A stretch of 64,000 bases of DNA, taken from positions 1 to 64,000 of the forward strand of contig JBJEQP010000090.1 of assembly GCA_051881815.1 (NCBI GenBank), written 5' to 3'. Shown here in pieces: positions 49,248 to 57,413 of this stretch. The translations under genes and the position numbers were made by a program. The notes beneath the pieces were generated by a model. The model ran no database searches, had not been told where the DNA came from, and saw only the letters and a program-made list of their open reading frames with translations. The stretch comes from UMGS363 sp051881815 (GTDB lineage Bacteria > Bacillota > Clostridia > Oscillospirales > Ruminococcaceae). Within the stretch, counting starts at the first letter, position 1, and each line of letters starts with the position of its first letter.

Positions 49248-50489
49248 TTATTCTGTTTTCGGCGCTTCTGTTATTTGTTCGGTCATAGTGTCAAGGAGTT
49301 CCTGAAGATCTCTGTTGTCAGCATTTTTGCCTGCAATCGTCGTGCCGAAAATGTATGACGGGTTCCAGTATTGGTCGGCAACAAGCTGAGTATAAGCATA
49401 TTTTGACTGCTCGCTGACTGCTTTTATAGCAGGAGACGCTTTTACTATATCATTTTCAGCTGCTTTAACATTTGCAGGGCATTCACCCCTTACCTTGAAA
49501 ATTTCCAGCTGGTTTTCTTCGTTTGTAAACTCTTCTGCAAGCTTCATTGCCCACTCTGTATTTTCGGAATACGCGTTTATACCGACAAGCTTGTAACCTG
49601 CAAAGCTTGCCATCTGAACCTTTTGGTCTGCAACGGTATAAGTCGGGAGCTTAACTGCAGCATAACCGTCACCGTAAGCAGCAGCGATCTTGTCGGCATT
49701 CCATGTGCCGCTTACTCCGGCGATAGCATCACCGCTTTTGGCAGCTTCAACATAGTTGTCACTGTCAAGGCTTGTAAATCCGGGGTGACAAGCTATCTCA
49801 AGCATAGCCTTGGCAACATCAACGCCTTTAATTGGCGTTTCGGTTGAATTCCAGTTGCAGTGGTTGGTCACTCCGTCGGGGTTAAGTCCGACATCAAGTC
49901 CGGCACCTTTGAAGAAGGAGTAAATATACCAGCCGCTTCCAAAGTCCATTGCGAAATGTTTGCCGTTTTTTTCGCATATTTCAAGTATAGCGTCCAAATC
50001 GGATACATCGCGGCCATTGAAATAGTAGCTGTTGTAATATAGGAAATATCCGTTTCCTGCAGTGAACGGGTAAGCATAATATTTGCCGTTGCGTGAAGAG
50101 GAAAGAGCAGCTCCGGATTCGGCACCGCCGCAGTAACCATTGATATAATCAGCGTCAGCGGAAACATCATAAAGCGCATTGACACCGAGCAGGTCATCAA
50201 GCTGATCATCGGCAAAAATGAACAGGTCTGCCGCATTTTCGGGCGAAGCCATGACTGTTTCCTTGCAGGTCATCTCTTTTTCTTCACTTATAGTAACGAT
50301 GAAATTCGCTTCATCGGAGTGTTTATTTGAAAAATCCTGCGTTAATCTTTCAATAATATCACGGTATTCGCGCGGAGCCCATACGGAGAGCTTCACAACG
50401 GGTATCTCCTTGGCTGCGCAGCCGCTGAATGACGTCAGGGCAATAAAAGCCGATAAAACGGCACAAACATATTTTGTTCCATGTTTCAA
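49248..50489 (-). CDS. Extracellular solute-binding lipoprotein, family 1 (sugar-type), without transporter genes
   Basis: A 413-residue lipoprotein (lipobox SFSGC, near residue 24) of the maltose-binding-like family: VKLSVWAPREYRDIIERLTQDF at the start, NAADLFIFADDQLDDLL near 85, NGKYYAYPFTAGNGYFLYYN near 135 and EDWAM-type helix EWAMKLAEEFTNEENQ near 330. No permease or ATPase gene is nearby. It is cotranscribed with an HD-GYP sensor, which suggests sensing of an oligosaccharide or use of a shared transporter. No clear ribosome site is visible except AACATGG-like sequences upstream. Confidence 0.87.
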   Translation of the reverse strand: MKHGTKYVCAVLSAFIALTSFSGCAAKEIPVVKLSVWAPREYRDIIERLTQDFSNKHSDEANFIVTISEEKEMTCKETVMASPENAADLFIFADDQLDDLLGVNALYDVSADADYINGYCGGAESGAALSSSRNGKYYAYPFTAGNGYFLYYNSYYFNGRDVSDLDAILEICEKNGKHFAMDFGSGWYIYSFFKGAGLDVGLNPDGVTNHCNWNSTETPIKGVDVAKAMLEIACHPGFTSLDSDNYVEAAKSGDAIAGVSGTWNADKIAAAYGDGYAAVKLPTYTVADQKVQMASFAGYKLVGINAYSENTEWAMKLAEEFTNEENQLEIFKVRGECPANVKAAENDIVKASPAIKAVSEQSKYAYTQLVADQYWNPSYIFGTTIAGKNADNRDLQELLDTMTEQITEAPKTE

Positions 50490-50535
50490 AACTGTTCACC
50501 GTCCGATTTTTTATCAAACATATTGCTTTTCCCGT

Positions 50536-51216
50536 TTATTTTTCGGATGAAAAAGCACTGTTCTTTATATTCTGCATACGAGTATCAAGGCGTGCAATAT
50601 CCTCCGCACATTCGCGAAGCTCCTTTGATATCTCGTCAGCGTTCACACCGAGGTTCTTTTTATACTTTACCTTGTGCTCAAGGCTTGCCCAGAAGTCCAT
50701 TGCTATCGTGCGGAACTGCACCTCGACAAGCATGTGCTTTGTTTCATTAAAAAGAAAGATCGGTATATCGACAATAAGATGAAGACTGCGGTAGCCGCTC
50801 GGTTTTGGATTTGCTATGTAGTCCTTGCGTTCAACAACTATAACATCGTCCTGACCGCCGAGCTTGTCCGCAAGCATATAAATATCATCGGGGAAGGAGC
50901 AGATAACTCTTATCCCTGCAACATCGTGGACATATTTCTCGATATTTTCTATCGTTACCGGGTGTCCCGCGCGTCCGAGCTTTTCAACGATGCTTTCGGG
51001 GCGTTTGATGCGGCACTGGATAGACTCGAACGGGTTGCGTTCGCCGTCTATGGAAAGGTCGATATTAAGGACTTCAAGCTTTGTCTTTATTTCAAGCATA
51101 GCACAGCGGTACTGATTCATGAGCTTGAAGTAGGGCTCTGTTATTTCCAAAAGAAGCGGCGCATTATTTAAGTTCATAAGCTCATTCAGTTTATCAGTAT
51201 TGTTTTGAATTTCCAT
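50536..51216 (-). CDS. Small alarmone synthetase (RelA/SpoT domain)
   Basis: A 226-residue single-domain (p)ppGpp synthetase of the RelQ/RelP type. Motifs are SIQCRIKRPESIVEKL near residue 70, the G-loop region ANPKPSGYRSLHLIVDIP near 135 with the key Tyr, and EVQFRTIAMDFWASLEHKVKY near 168. There is no hydrolase, TGS or ACT domain. It should transfer pyrophosphate from ATP to GDP or GTP during stress. RBS CAGGAG. It has its own consensus promoter at 51268 with an adjacent palindrome. Confidence 0.93.
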   Translation of the reverse strand: MEIQNNTDKLNELMNLNNAPLLLEITEPYFKLMNQYRCAMLEIKTKLEVLNIDLSIDGERNPFESIQCRIKRPESIVEKLGRAGHPVTIENIEKYVHDVAGIRVICSFPDDIYMLADKLGGQDDVIVVERKDYIANPKPSGYRSLHLIVDIPIFLFNETKHMLVEVQFRTIAMDFWASLEHKVKYKKNLGVNADEISKELRECAEDIARLDTRMQNIKNSAFSSEK

Positions 51217-51267
51217 AAAAAGGTTTCTCCTGTGGGGTTAATTATCAGCAATCATACTGATAGTATC

Positions 51268-51296
51268 ATTTTACCACATTATGCAACAAATGTCAA
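51268..51296 (-). promoter_or_regulatory. Promoter of the small alarmone synthetase
   Basis: On the minus strand TTGACA (plus 51291-51296) and TAAAAT (plus 51268-51273) are 17 bp apart. The palindrome ATACTGATAGTAT (51254-51266) covers the predicted start of transcription. Confidence 0.75.
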
Positions 51297-51412
51297 TTAA
51301 AATCGAGAAATAATCTGTCAAAATTTCACATATTATTTCAGATGAATGAACAAAAGTACACAAATTGCTTTTCCCGGTATCGGATCAAAACAGGAGAAAC
51401 TATATAATACAT

Positions 51413-51442
51413 AACAGCCGCCTGTCCTCGGACAAACGGCTG
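51413..51442 (-). terminator. Possible terminator after pilT
   Basis: The stem ACAGCCG/CGGCTGT with additional pairing TGTCC/GGACA lies 37 bp past the pilT stop. The following bases (TATGTATTATATAG) are only moderately T-rich. Confidence 0.5.
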
Positions 51443-51478
51443 TATTTCGCAGCTTTATGATATTGTTTAGGAAAAGGA

Positions 51479-52540
51479 TCAGAAGCCTGCGCCAAGACGA
51501 AGGGTCTTTTCCATTTCTGTTTTGTCGGGTGCAAATTCCATAGCTGTTTCGTAGGAGATAGTGCCGCGCTGATAAAGCTTTGCAAGGCTGTCCTTGAGTG
51601 TGCACATTCCCTGACGGATACCGGACTGCATAACAGTCTCCATCTGCGGGATCTTGTTTGCTCTGATCTGGCTCTTTACGGCGTCGGTGCCAATGAGTAT
51701 TTCAAGAGCGGCAACTCGGCTTGTTCCGTCAGCTGTCGGAACGAGGGTCTGGCTGATAACGCCCTGGAACATATTTGCAAGCTGTGCTCTTACCTGATCC
51801 TGTGCGTGCGGAGGGCAGGCGTCAATGATACGGTCGATAGTCTGTGCTGCGCTTGATGTATGAAGTGTTGCAAGAACGAGATGTCCTGTTTCAGCGGCTG
51901 TCATTGCCAGGGAGATAGTTTCATAATCTCTCATTTCACCTACGAGGATAACATCGGGGTCTTCACGGAGTGCGCTTCGGAGCGCTGTGCTGAACGAAGG
52001 AACATCCCTTCCTATTTCACGCTGGTGGATAGTAGCTTTGTCCTGGACATATCTGTATTCGACAGGGTCTTCGATAGTGATGATATGGCAGGCTCTGTGT
52101 TTGTTGATATGATCTACCATTGCGGAAAGGGTGGTGGATTTACCCGAACCCGTAGGACCTGTAACAAGGATAAGACCCTTCTTCTTTTCGGAAAGTTCAG
52201 ACAGAACGCTTGGCATTTTGAGCGATTCAAGGGTCGGTATCTCATCATTGAGAAGTCTTATACAGCAGGCAAGTCTTCCGCTCTGACGGAATACGTTTAC
52301 TCTCTGTCTTGTTCCGTTGGAAAGCTCAAAGCTGAAGTCGATATCGTTTCCCGTTGTGAGAAGCTGTTCCTGCTCTGCTGTGAGGATAGAAAGGATAGTA
52401 CGGTTTACAACAACATCGGAAAGCTCCTTGAATTTACGAAGCTCACCGTTTATTCTTACGACTGTAGGCTGACCGACTGTAAGGTGGATATCGGAAGCAC
52501 CCATTGCTCTTGCTTCCATTACAAATTCTTCAAATGTCAT
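51479..52540 (-). CDS. pilT: PilT-like twitching ATPase
   Basis: A 353-residue secretion-superfamily ATPase. Walker A GPTGSGKSTTLSAMVDH is near residue 130, the Asp box TIEDPVEYRY near 155, and the Walker B region DPDVILVGEMRDYETISLAMTAAETGH near 192, with the AIRNLIRE-like element not exactly present (EGQ-type variation). PilT retracts type IV pili. No other pilus gene is in the window. The start has AAAGGAGTGG upstream. It lies 17 bp after a CobU-family gene and downstream of a GGDEF gene, a possible motility and signalling operon. Confidence 0.9.
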   Translation of the reverse strand: MTFEEFVMEARAMGASDIHLTVGQPTVVRINGELRKFKELSDVVVNRTILSILTAEQEQLLTTGNDIDFSFELSNGTRQRVNVFRQSGRLACCIRLLNDEIPTLESLKMPSVLSELSEKKKGLILVTGPTGSGKSTTLSAMVDHINKHRACHIITIEDPVEYRYVQDKATIHQREIGRDVPSFSTALRSALREDPDVILVGEMRDYETISLAMTAAETGHLVLATLHTSSAAQTIDRIIDACPPHAQDQVRAQLANMFQGVISQTLVPTADGTSRVAALEILIGTDAVKSQIRANKIPQMETVMQSGIRQGMCTLKDSLAKLYQRGTISYETAMEFAPDKTEMEKTLRLGAGF

Positions 52541-52557
52541 ATTCTGCCACTCCTTTT

Positions 52558-53103
52558 TTATTTGATCTTGAACTGGATTCCGCTTGCGGACATATAAACT
52601 TCGTTGGACATATTTGCAAGACGCTGATTAACGCTTCCGATGATCTCTCTGAAAACAGCCTGTTCATGATCCTGAGGCGTTACGGAAAAGCCTGTTTCAA
52701 GAGTAATGGTTATCATTGTTCCGTCGATGACCATTATCTGATCGTACATATCCGTGATATCCGCGATGACCTTTTTTTCGATCTCTTTTTTCATTTCGCC
52801 TGTGATGGTTGAGATATCGGGACACATACGGTGGATGGCTGCGGAAGCGTAGGAAGCAAGGTTGTCAAAAATAACGAATTTATGGTCGGTTATTCTTTCG
52901 GCGGGATTGCTTGTTACACCTGCCTGGATGTCCCACTCTACGAAGTGCTGCTTGTTGCTGAATTCAATACGTCCGAGAGTATCCTTATCAAGCTCCGGAG
53001 AAGCGCAAAGATAAAGAACGTAATCGCAGGCTGCAAGATAGGAAGCAGCCCATCTGGATTTGCCGCTGGCTGCGCCGCCTGTTATAAGAATAGTTTTTGA
53101 CAT
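52558..53103 (-). CDS. CobU-family (adenosylcobinamide kinase/guanylyltransferase-like) protein
   Basis: A 181-residue P-loop protein. The N-terminal ILITGGAASGKSRWAASYL matches the CobU G-G-x-x-S-G-K-S loop, and the C-terminal GSVNQRLANMSNEVYMSASG matches the family ending. The middle is divergent: the usual D-C-L-T-x-W-L motif reads DNLASYASAAI. It may act on cobinamide (a BtuFCD importer exists in this window) or may have changed function, as it sits between pilT and a GGDEF gene and no other cobalamin-synthesis gene is present. RBS GGAGG. Confidence 0.8.
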   Translation of the reverse strand: MSKTILITGGAASGKSRWAASYLAACDYVLYLCASPELDKDTLGRIEFSNKQHFVEWDIQAGVTSNPAERITDHKFVIFDNLASYASAAIHRMCPDISTITGEMKKEIEKKVIADITDMYDQIMVIDGTMITITLETGFSVTPQDHEQAVFREIIGSVNQRLANMSNEVYMSASGIQFKIK

Positions 53104-53124
53104 TTGATATCATTCCTCCACTGT

Positions 53125-53598
53125 TTATAGAATCACTCTGTTTCTGCCGCTTTCTTTTGCCTTATAAAGCTTCTCATCTGCGGCTTTTATGTTTTCTTCG
53201 ATTGATATTGCAGGTTCAAGCTGCATTGCGCCAAAGCTCATTGTCACCTTGATGTCAAGATCCTCAAAGTGGCATACCGAATCCATTATGCTTACACGCA
53301 GCCCTTCAGCCGCCTCTGCAGCCTGTTCGGCGTTGGTATCGGGGAGAACAACGATGAATTCCTCACCGCCCCATCTGTAAACGCCGTTACAAATGCGTGA
53401 ATTTATTCTGAAATGCTCCGCAACGTGCTTTAAAACAGCGTCACCTGCATTATGTCCGTATGTATCGTTCACCTTTTTGAAAAAGTCGATATCGCAGATA
53501 AAGGGCGAAACCTCCCTGTACTTTTCGGTATCGGTAAGGATCTTTTTGTGTATCCTATTGTTTACTTTATATACAATATCCTTTTCAAGAGCATACAA
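53125..53598 (-). CDS. Stand-alone GGDEF-domain protein
   Basis: A 157-residue protein that is just a GGDEF domain. The catalytic site is RWGGEEFIVVLPD near residue 75 and ICDIDFFKKVNDTYGHNAGD near 34. The usual D-x-L-T-G-L-x-N-R lead is degenerate (DIVYKVNNR), so the sensory or N-terminal part is missing. The start is a TTG with no ribosome binding site, and the frame stays open about 27 bases further upstream without another start, so this may be the remnant of a longer gene. A -10-like TATAAT lies near 53625-53635. It is upstream of the CobU and pilT genes, probably cotranscribed. Confidence 0.75.
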   Translation of the reverse strand: MYALEKDIVYKVNNRIHKKILTDTEKYREVSPFICDIDFFKKVNDTYGHNAGDAVLKHVAEHFRINSRICNGVYRWGGEEFIVVLPDTNAEQAAEAAEGLRVSIMDSVCHFEDLDIKVTMSFGAMQLEPAISIEENIKAADEKLYKAKESGRNRVIL

Positions 53599-53813
53599 TG
53601 AATTGTAAAAAACATTAAATTGCGATTATATTATAGCATAATAAATCGAATTTGTAAATAGTAATTTCAAAAAAATACAAAAAATATAAAAAATATAATG
53701 ACAAAATGTTTTGAATGTAACACGATTATATGAAAATAATATGAAAAACGTGTTTTATAGCAAGACAAAAAACAGACAGACAAAAGAAGACGATGGAAAA
53801 GCTTGAAGAGTTT

Positions 53814-53939
53814 GGAAAACGCTGATTAAAGCGCAGCGTTCGTTTCGCCGTTTTGAAAAATGTACGAGTTTCCTGCCTTTTATGTCATTCTGACATAGCC
53901 GTTTTGAAAAACGGCTGAAACGTATTGATCAGCGTTTCC
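53814..53939. repeat. Palindromic element with GGAAACGCTGAT ends
   Basis: GGAAAACGCTGATTAA at the left and TTGATCAGCGTTTCC at the right are inverted, with an inner pair TTTTGAAAAATG/GTTTTGAAAAACGGC. The right end in inverse matches 21127-21152 but for one base. It lies in a roughly 550-bp gap (53599-54145) that is otherwise AT-rich and shows no gene. Confidence 0.6.
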
Positions 53940-54088
53940 TTAGGAACGGATCCGCGGGCATGATGTCTGTCAAGGATGAGTAATGACACTATCCAAGCCT
54001 TGCACCGCCGAATTTGTCAGAATATTTTTGGGGATTGCTATAGGTGACATTCAGTAATGTCTTTATGCGGATATTTTTGTGATATGTC

Positions 54089-54117
54089 TTGAAAAAAAGG
54101 AAAAAAAGTGGTATAAT
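54089..54117 (+). promoter_or_regulatory. Promoter of the LytTR-DUF3021 operon
   Basis: TTGAAA (54089-54094) and TATAAT (54112-54117) are 17 bp apart. It decides the start of the next gene, since the ATG at the -35 position cannot be used. Confidence 0.8.
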
Positions 54118-54145
54118 CGTTATAATCAATGGGGGTGAAACGGAT

Positions 54146-54586
54146 TTGCGCCTGACGATACGAAAAGCTGCCTGCACGGAAGAGGAGCAGGTCATTATTG
54201 AATGCGTCGAGATGACAAAGGATTTTGAAGATATAAAGGAATATGTCCTGATGAAAGGCAATGTTGTTACGGGATATATCGACGAAAGAGTTTTTCAGAT
54301 ACCGCTCGCAGATATTCTTTACTTTGAAGCAGTGGGCGAGCAGGTGTTCGCTTACACGGCGGACAAGGTCTACAGCATAAAAAACCGACTTTACGAGATA
54401 GAAGAGCTTTACTCCGACAGAAAATTCATCCGCTGTTCAAAATCGGCGGTCGTGAACATTCTCCAGATAGAATCCTTCCGTCCTGCGCTTAATTCGAGGT
54501 TTTATGCAAAGCTGAAAAACGGTGAGGAGATACTGATATCAAGAATGTATGCGAAGAATATCAAGCAAAGGCTTATGGAGGGATGA
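54146..54586 (+). CDS. LytTR-type DNA-binding regulator
   Basis: A 146-residue protein whose N-terminal 45 residues are a short unclassified segment. It is followed by a LytTR domain: QIPLADILYFEAVGEQVFAYT near 60, IRCSKSAVVNILQIES near 100, and LKNGEEILISRMYAKNIKQRL at the end. It lacks a receiver domain. TTG 54146 is chosen, since GGGGGTGAAACGG lies upstream and the promoter lies before it. It is paired with a DUF3021 membrane protein, the common arrangement in which the membrane protein modulates the regulator. It probably autoregulates the operon. Confidence 0.9.
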   Translation: MRLTIRKAACTEEEQVIIECVEMTKDFEDIKEYVLMKGNVVTGYIDERVFQIPLADILYFEAVGEQVFAYTADKVYSIKNRLYEIEELYSDRKFIRCSKSAVVNILQIESFRPALNSRFYAKLKNGEEILISRMYAKNIKQRLMEG

Positions 54587-54589
54587 CCT

Positions 54590-55015
54590 ATGCGTGAAAC
54601 GGCAGGAAAGCTTTTCACTCATTTTCTTCTTATATATTTTATTCTGACAGCGGATTTTGCTGTTCTTACAGGTTTGGGTATCGTTCCGGAATTTGACATC
54701 GGTATCGGCTGGGAAGTGGATATGATACTTCGGTCGCTGCTGCTTACATTGCCCGGGCTGGTATTCAACAGCAAACGTGAGCTTTCGGATAGAGAATTGA
54801 TAATAAGAAGAGCGACGCATTTTCTGTGTATTGAAGTGATCGTGATGTTGTTTGTATATTTCCGTGACGGTGTAAGGGAGCCTAAAGCTCTTTTGTTGAC
54901 CGCTGCTTCAATACTTATTGCATATCTGTTTGTTTTTATCGCCGACTGCTATCTTAATCTTGCAGAGGCTGAAAAGATGAACAGAATGCTTGAAGAGATC
55001 AAAAAGAGAAATTAG
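54590..55015 (+). CDS. DUF3021-family membrane protein
   Basis: A 141-residue protein with four hydrophobic segments and a charged C-terminal coiled tail (LAEAEKMNRMLEEIKKRN), typical of DUF3021. RBS GGAGGGATGACC inside the end of the LytTR gene, 3 bp away. The LytTR-DUF3021 pair is widespread in Firmicutes. The membrane protein is thought to inhibit or sense for the regulator. Confidence 0.88.
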   Translation: MRETAGKLFTHFLLIYFILTADFAVLTGLGIVPEFDIGIGWEVDMILRSLLLTLPGLVFNSKRELSDRELIIRRATHFLCIEVIVMLFVYFRDGVREPKALLLTAASILIAYLFVFIADCYLNLAEAEKMNRMLEEIKKRN

Positions 55016-55027
55016 GAAATATTTAAA

Positions 55028-55480
55028 ATGAAATATGAGATAATAAGGATCACCGATCGTCCCGAGCTAAAACAGCAGGCTGCGGAGTGGTTTTGCGATA
55101 AATGGAAGCTTCCCGTTGAAGCTTATCGTGAAAGCATGGAAGAAGCTATTAACGGTGCTTCTTCCGTTCCTCAATGGTACTGCGCAATAAAGGACGGACG
55201 CATCATTGGTGGAATGGGTGTAATTGAAAATGATTTTCACCCGAGAAAGGATATTGCGCCTAACGTCTGCGCAGTTTATACCGAGGATGACTGCCGCGGA
55301 CAGGGGATCGCAGGAAAGCTGCTGAATTTTGTCTGCGCCGATATGAAGGAAAACGGCATTGATACGCTTTATCTGTTTACACAGCATAAAACGTTCTATG
55401 AGCGTTACGGCTGGGAGTATTTCTGCAACGTTGTCGATGACAGCGGAGAAGATATGAGGGTCTATATCCACAAGGCATAA
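55028..55480 (+). CDS. GNAT-family N-acetyltransferase
   Basis: A 150-residue cytoplasmic acetyltransferase. The acetyl-CoA binding motif is DDCRGQGIAGKLLNFVCADM near residue 87, preceded by the strand NVCAVYTED. The C-terminal FYERYGWEYFCNVVDDSG is the usual beta6-beta7 region. The substrate cannot be told from sequence. It lies 12 bp after the DUF3021 gene and probably belongs to the same operon. Confidence 0.88.
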   Translation: MKYEIIRITDRPELKQQAAEWFCDKWKLPVEAYRESMEEAINGASSVPQWYCAIKDGRIIGGMGVIENDFHPRKDIAPNVCAVYTEDDCRGQGIAGKLLNFVCADMKENGIDTLYLFTQHKTFYERYGWEYFCNVVDDSGEDMRVYIHKA

Positions 55481-55529
55481 AAAATTTACTGCAACTTATC
55501 GGCTGAATATGAATTTTATCGCAAAGGTG

Positions 55530-55558
55530 TTGTAATAAACTGCATAAAATGGTATAAT
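55530..55558 (+). promoter_or_regulatory. Promoter of the chemoreceptor gene
   Basis: TTGTAA (55530-55535) and TATAAT (55553-55558) have a 17-bp spacer. About 80 bp of leader without recognisable riboswitch motifs precede the start codon. Confidence 0.7.
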
Positions 55559-55644
55559 AAAATCGTTAATATTCTGTCACTGCCAAAAATGGCTGTTTTA
55601 CAGGGACATCAATTTAAGTTTTACGGCAAAACGGGGGAGATAGT

Positions 55645-57147
55645 ATGACACAGAATAAAATGCTGATGGAAAACGAGCAGCAGGCAAACAAGCTGTCTGC
55701 GAAGGTAATGAGGATAACCTTCCTCATTTTCACACTTATCTATATTCTTGACATAGTTGGGATCTTTAAGGTCAAGATCGGACTTATGACGGTCGCATTT
55801 ATCCTAGGAAGTATATGTCTTCTTATGCCGACGCTGCTTGTCAATATTTTGAAGATGAAAAACGAATCGGTGAAATACATAACGGTCGTTTGTGCGGCAG
55901 CGTTTGTTACGATCATGAGTGCAACGCTCGTTTATCATGTTGTTGCGGTTTATATTTACGCTATCGCGCTTTCAAGCCTTTATTTCTCGAAAAAGCTTAA
56001 CATCATGGCAACGCTGATGACCGTTATCGGCACTTCGGCAGGTCAGGTGTTTGCATTTTATTATGTTGACCTTACCGACGATAACTTTGAAACATTATAT
56101 AAACTTATCACGTTCGGCGTTGCTCCCCGTGCCCTCTGTGTAATTGCAGTTGCCGCTATCTTTACAACGCTCTGTACAAGAACTGCTTCAATGCTCTCGA
56201 ATCTTCTCGGCGCAGAGCAGCAGAAGGAAATGGTCGAGCAGATGACGAAGACCTCCGAAACTCTTTCCGATATGGTCACAAAGCTTTCCGATATTACAGC
56301 AAGCTCCGTAAAGGCTAACCGCAGCATCGCTGACGAATCGGCGAACCTTCTTGCAGGTTCCTCCGAGAATGCGGAGTCGGTAAGCTTTGCCGATAAAAAG
56401 ATGAACGACATGACGAACGAGATCTCGGTTTTGAGCGATATGAACCATAAAACTGCGGAGCTTACAAGCGAGATCGAACAGAGCACAAAGGAAAATCAGC
56501 GGCTTATGGACGACGCTACCGCCGATATGGAAAAGATCTTTGAAAGCACCAACGAATGCAGCCGCATCATAAGCATTCTCGGCGAGCGTTCAAATGAGAT
56601 CAGCGGGATCGTCCGGACTATCACCGAGATATCTGAGCAGACGAATATTCTTTCGATCAATGCCCGTATCGAGGCTTCGCGAGCAGGTGAGCACGGAAAG
56701 GGCTTTGCGGTTGTTGCAGCCGAGATACAGAAGCTTGCCGTTGAAACAAAGGCTGCGGTCGATAACATTGAAAAGATCATCAGCGAGGTCGCAAAGTACA
56801 CCGATGACGCTGTAAGCGCAATGGAGCAGAATTCAGGCTTCACCAAAACGGGAATGGAAAGCATACGCAAGGCAAACGAAAGCTCTTCGGTAATTACCGC
56901 TTCAAACGGAGAGCTTGCGCAGAAGATATACGCTATCGACCGTTCTGCAGAGGAGATACGCATAAAGAGCAGCGAGATACTCGAAAGCATGGAAAAAATC
57001 AGCGCAAATACCGCACAGAACTGCGAAGCTGCAAAGCTTGTTACCGAAGCAACAAGAGAAAACAGTGCAGGTACCGCAGATCTTGCCAAGATAGTAGAGG
57101 ATATCAAATTTGCGGCAGAGCATCTTAATCAGGTTATTGCAGGATAA
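55645..57147 (+). CDS. Methyl-accepting chemotaxis protein without extracellular sensor domain
   Basis: A 500-residue receptor. The first about 190 residues form six hydrophobic segments with short loops, rather than two helices around a sensor domain. The cytoplasmic signalling part has the conserved hairpin tip TEISEQTNILSINARIEASR and GEHGKGFAVVAAEIQKLAVET near residues 330-375. A serine/alanine/glutamate-rich coiled coil lies on both sides. It may sense membrane state, redox or energy, as receptors of this shape do. RBS CGGGGGAG. Confidence 0.9.
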   Translation: MTQNKMLMENEQQANKLSAKVMRITFLIFTLIYILDIVGIFKVKIGLMTVAFILGSICLLMPTLLVNILKMKNESVKYITVVCAAAFVTIMSATLVYHVVAVYIYAIALSSLYFSKKLNIMATLMTVIGTSAGQVFAFYYVDLTDDNFETLYKLITFGVAPRALCVIAVAAIFTTLCTRTASMLSNLLGAEQQKEMVEQMTKTSETLSDMVTKLSDITASSVKANRSIADESANLLAGSSENAESVSFADKKMNDMTNEISVLSDMNHKTAELTSEIEQSTKENQRLMDDATADMEKIFESTNECSRIISILGERSNEISGIVRTITEISEQTNILSINARIEASRAGEHGKGFAVVAAEIQKLAVETKAAVDNIEKIISEVAKYTDDAVSAMEQNSGFTKTGMESIRKANESSSVITASNGELAQKIYAIDRSAEEIRIKSSEILESMEKISANTAQNCEAAKLVTEATRENSAGTADLAKIVEDIKFAAEHLNQVIAG

Positions 57148-57154
57148 GTATATA

Positions 57155-57347
57155 ATACTAATAACCATTTAACCTATGGATAAAATACGGCGGCTATAAT
57201 ACGCCCACTCTGCGTCAAACTCCCTTGCAATGTTATTGCAATGACGGCAGACAGCCTGCCTGCAGTCGTCTTCAAGGTAAACAAGTTTACCTGATTGGAC
57301 GTATTCTATCCACCGTCTTTATCCATAGAACAAATGGTTATTAGTAT
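57155..57347. repeat. Palindromic element, 160-bp family, enlarged copy (193 bp)
   Basis: The ends ATACTAATAACCATTTAACC and CAAATGGTTATTAGTAT are complementary but again differ in sequence from the other copies. The core GCGTCAAACTCCCTTG...GGCAGACAGCCTGCCTGC is shared, with about 30 bp of extra internal inverted repeats (TTGCAATG/CATTGCAA-like and GTAAACAAGTTTAC). Confidence 0.85.
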
Positions 57348-57356
57348 AATAAGCAT

Positions 57357-57402
57357 AAAAAACGTCGGAAACACTGTGTTGATGTGTTTCCGACGTTTTT
57401 TT
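57357..57402. terminator. Bidirectional terminator between the chemoreceptor gene and guaA
   Basis: The perfect stem AAAAAACGTCGGAAACAC/GTGTTTCCGACGTTTTTT with a 9-base loop serves both convergent genes. Confidence 0.92.
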
Positions 57403-57413
57403 ATATAGATTTT

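Noticed and set aside
55559..55644. c-di-GMP riboswitch before the chemoreceptor gene
   Set aside because: The leader of about 80 nt lacks the GEMM core blocks. Only ordinary AT-rich sequence and GGCAAAACGGGGG next to the ribosome site are seen.
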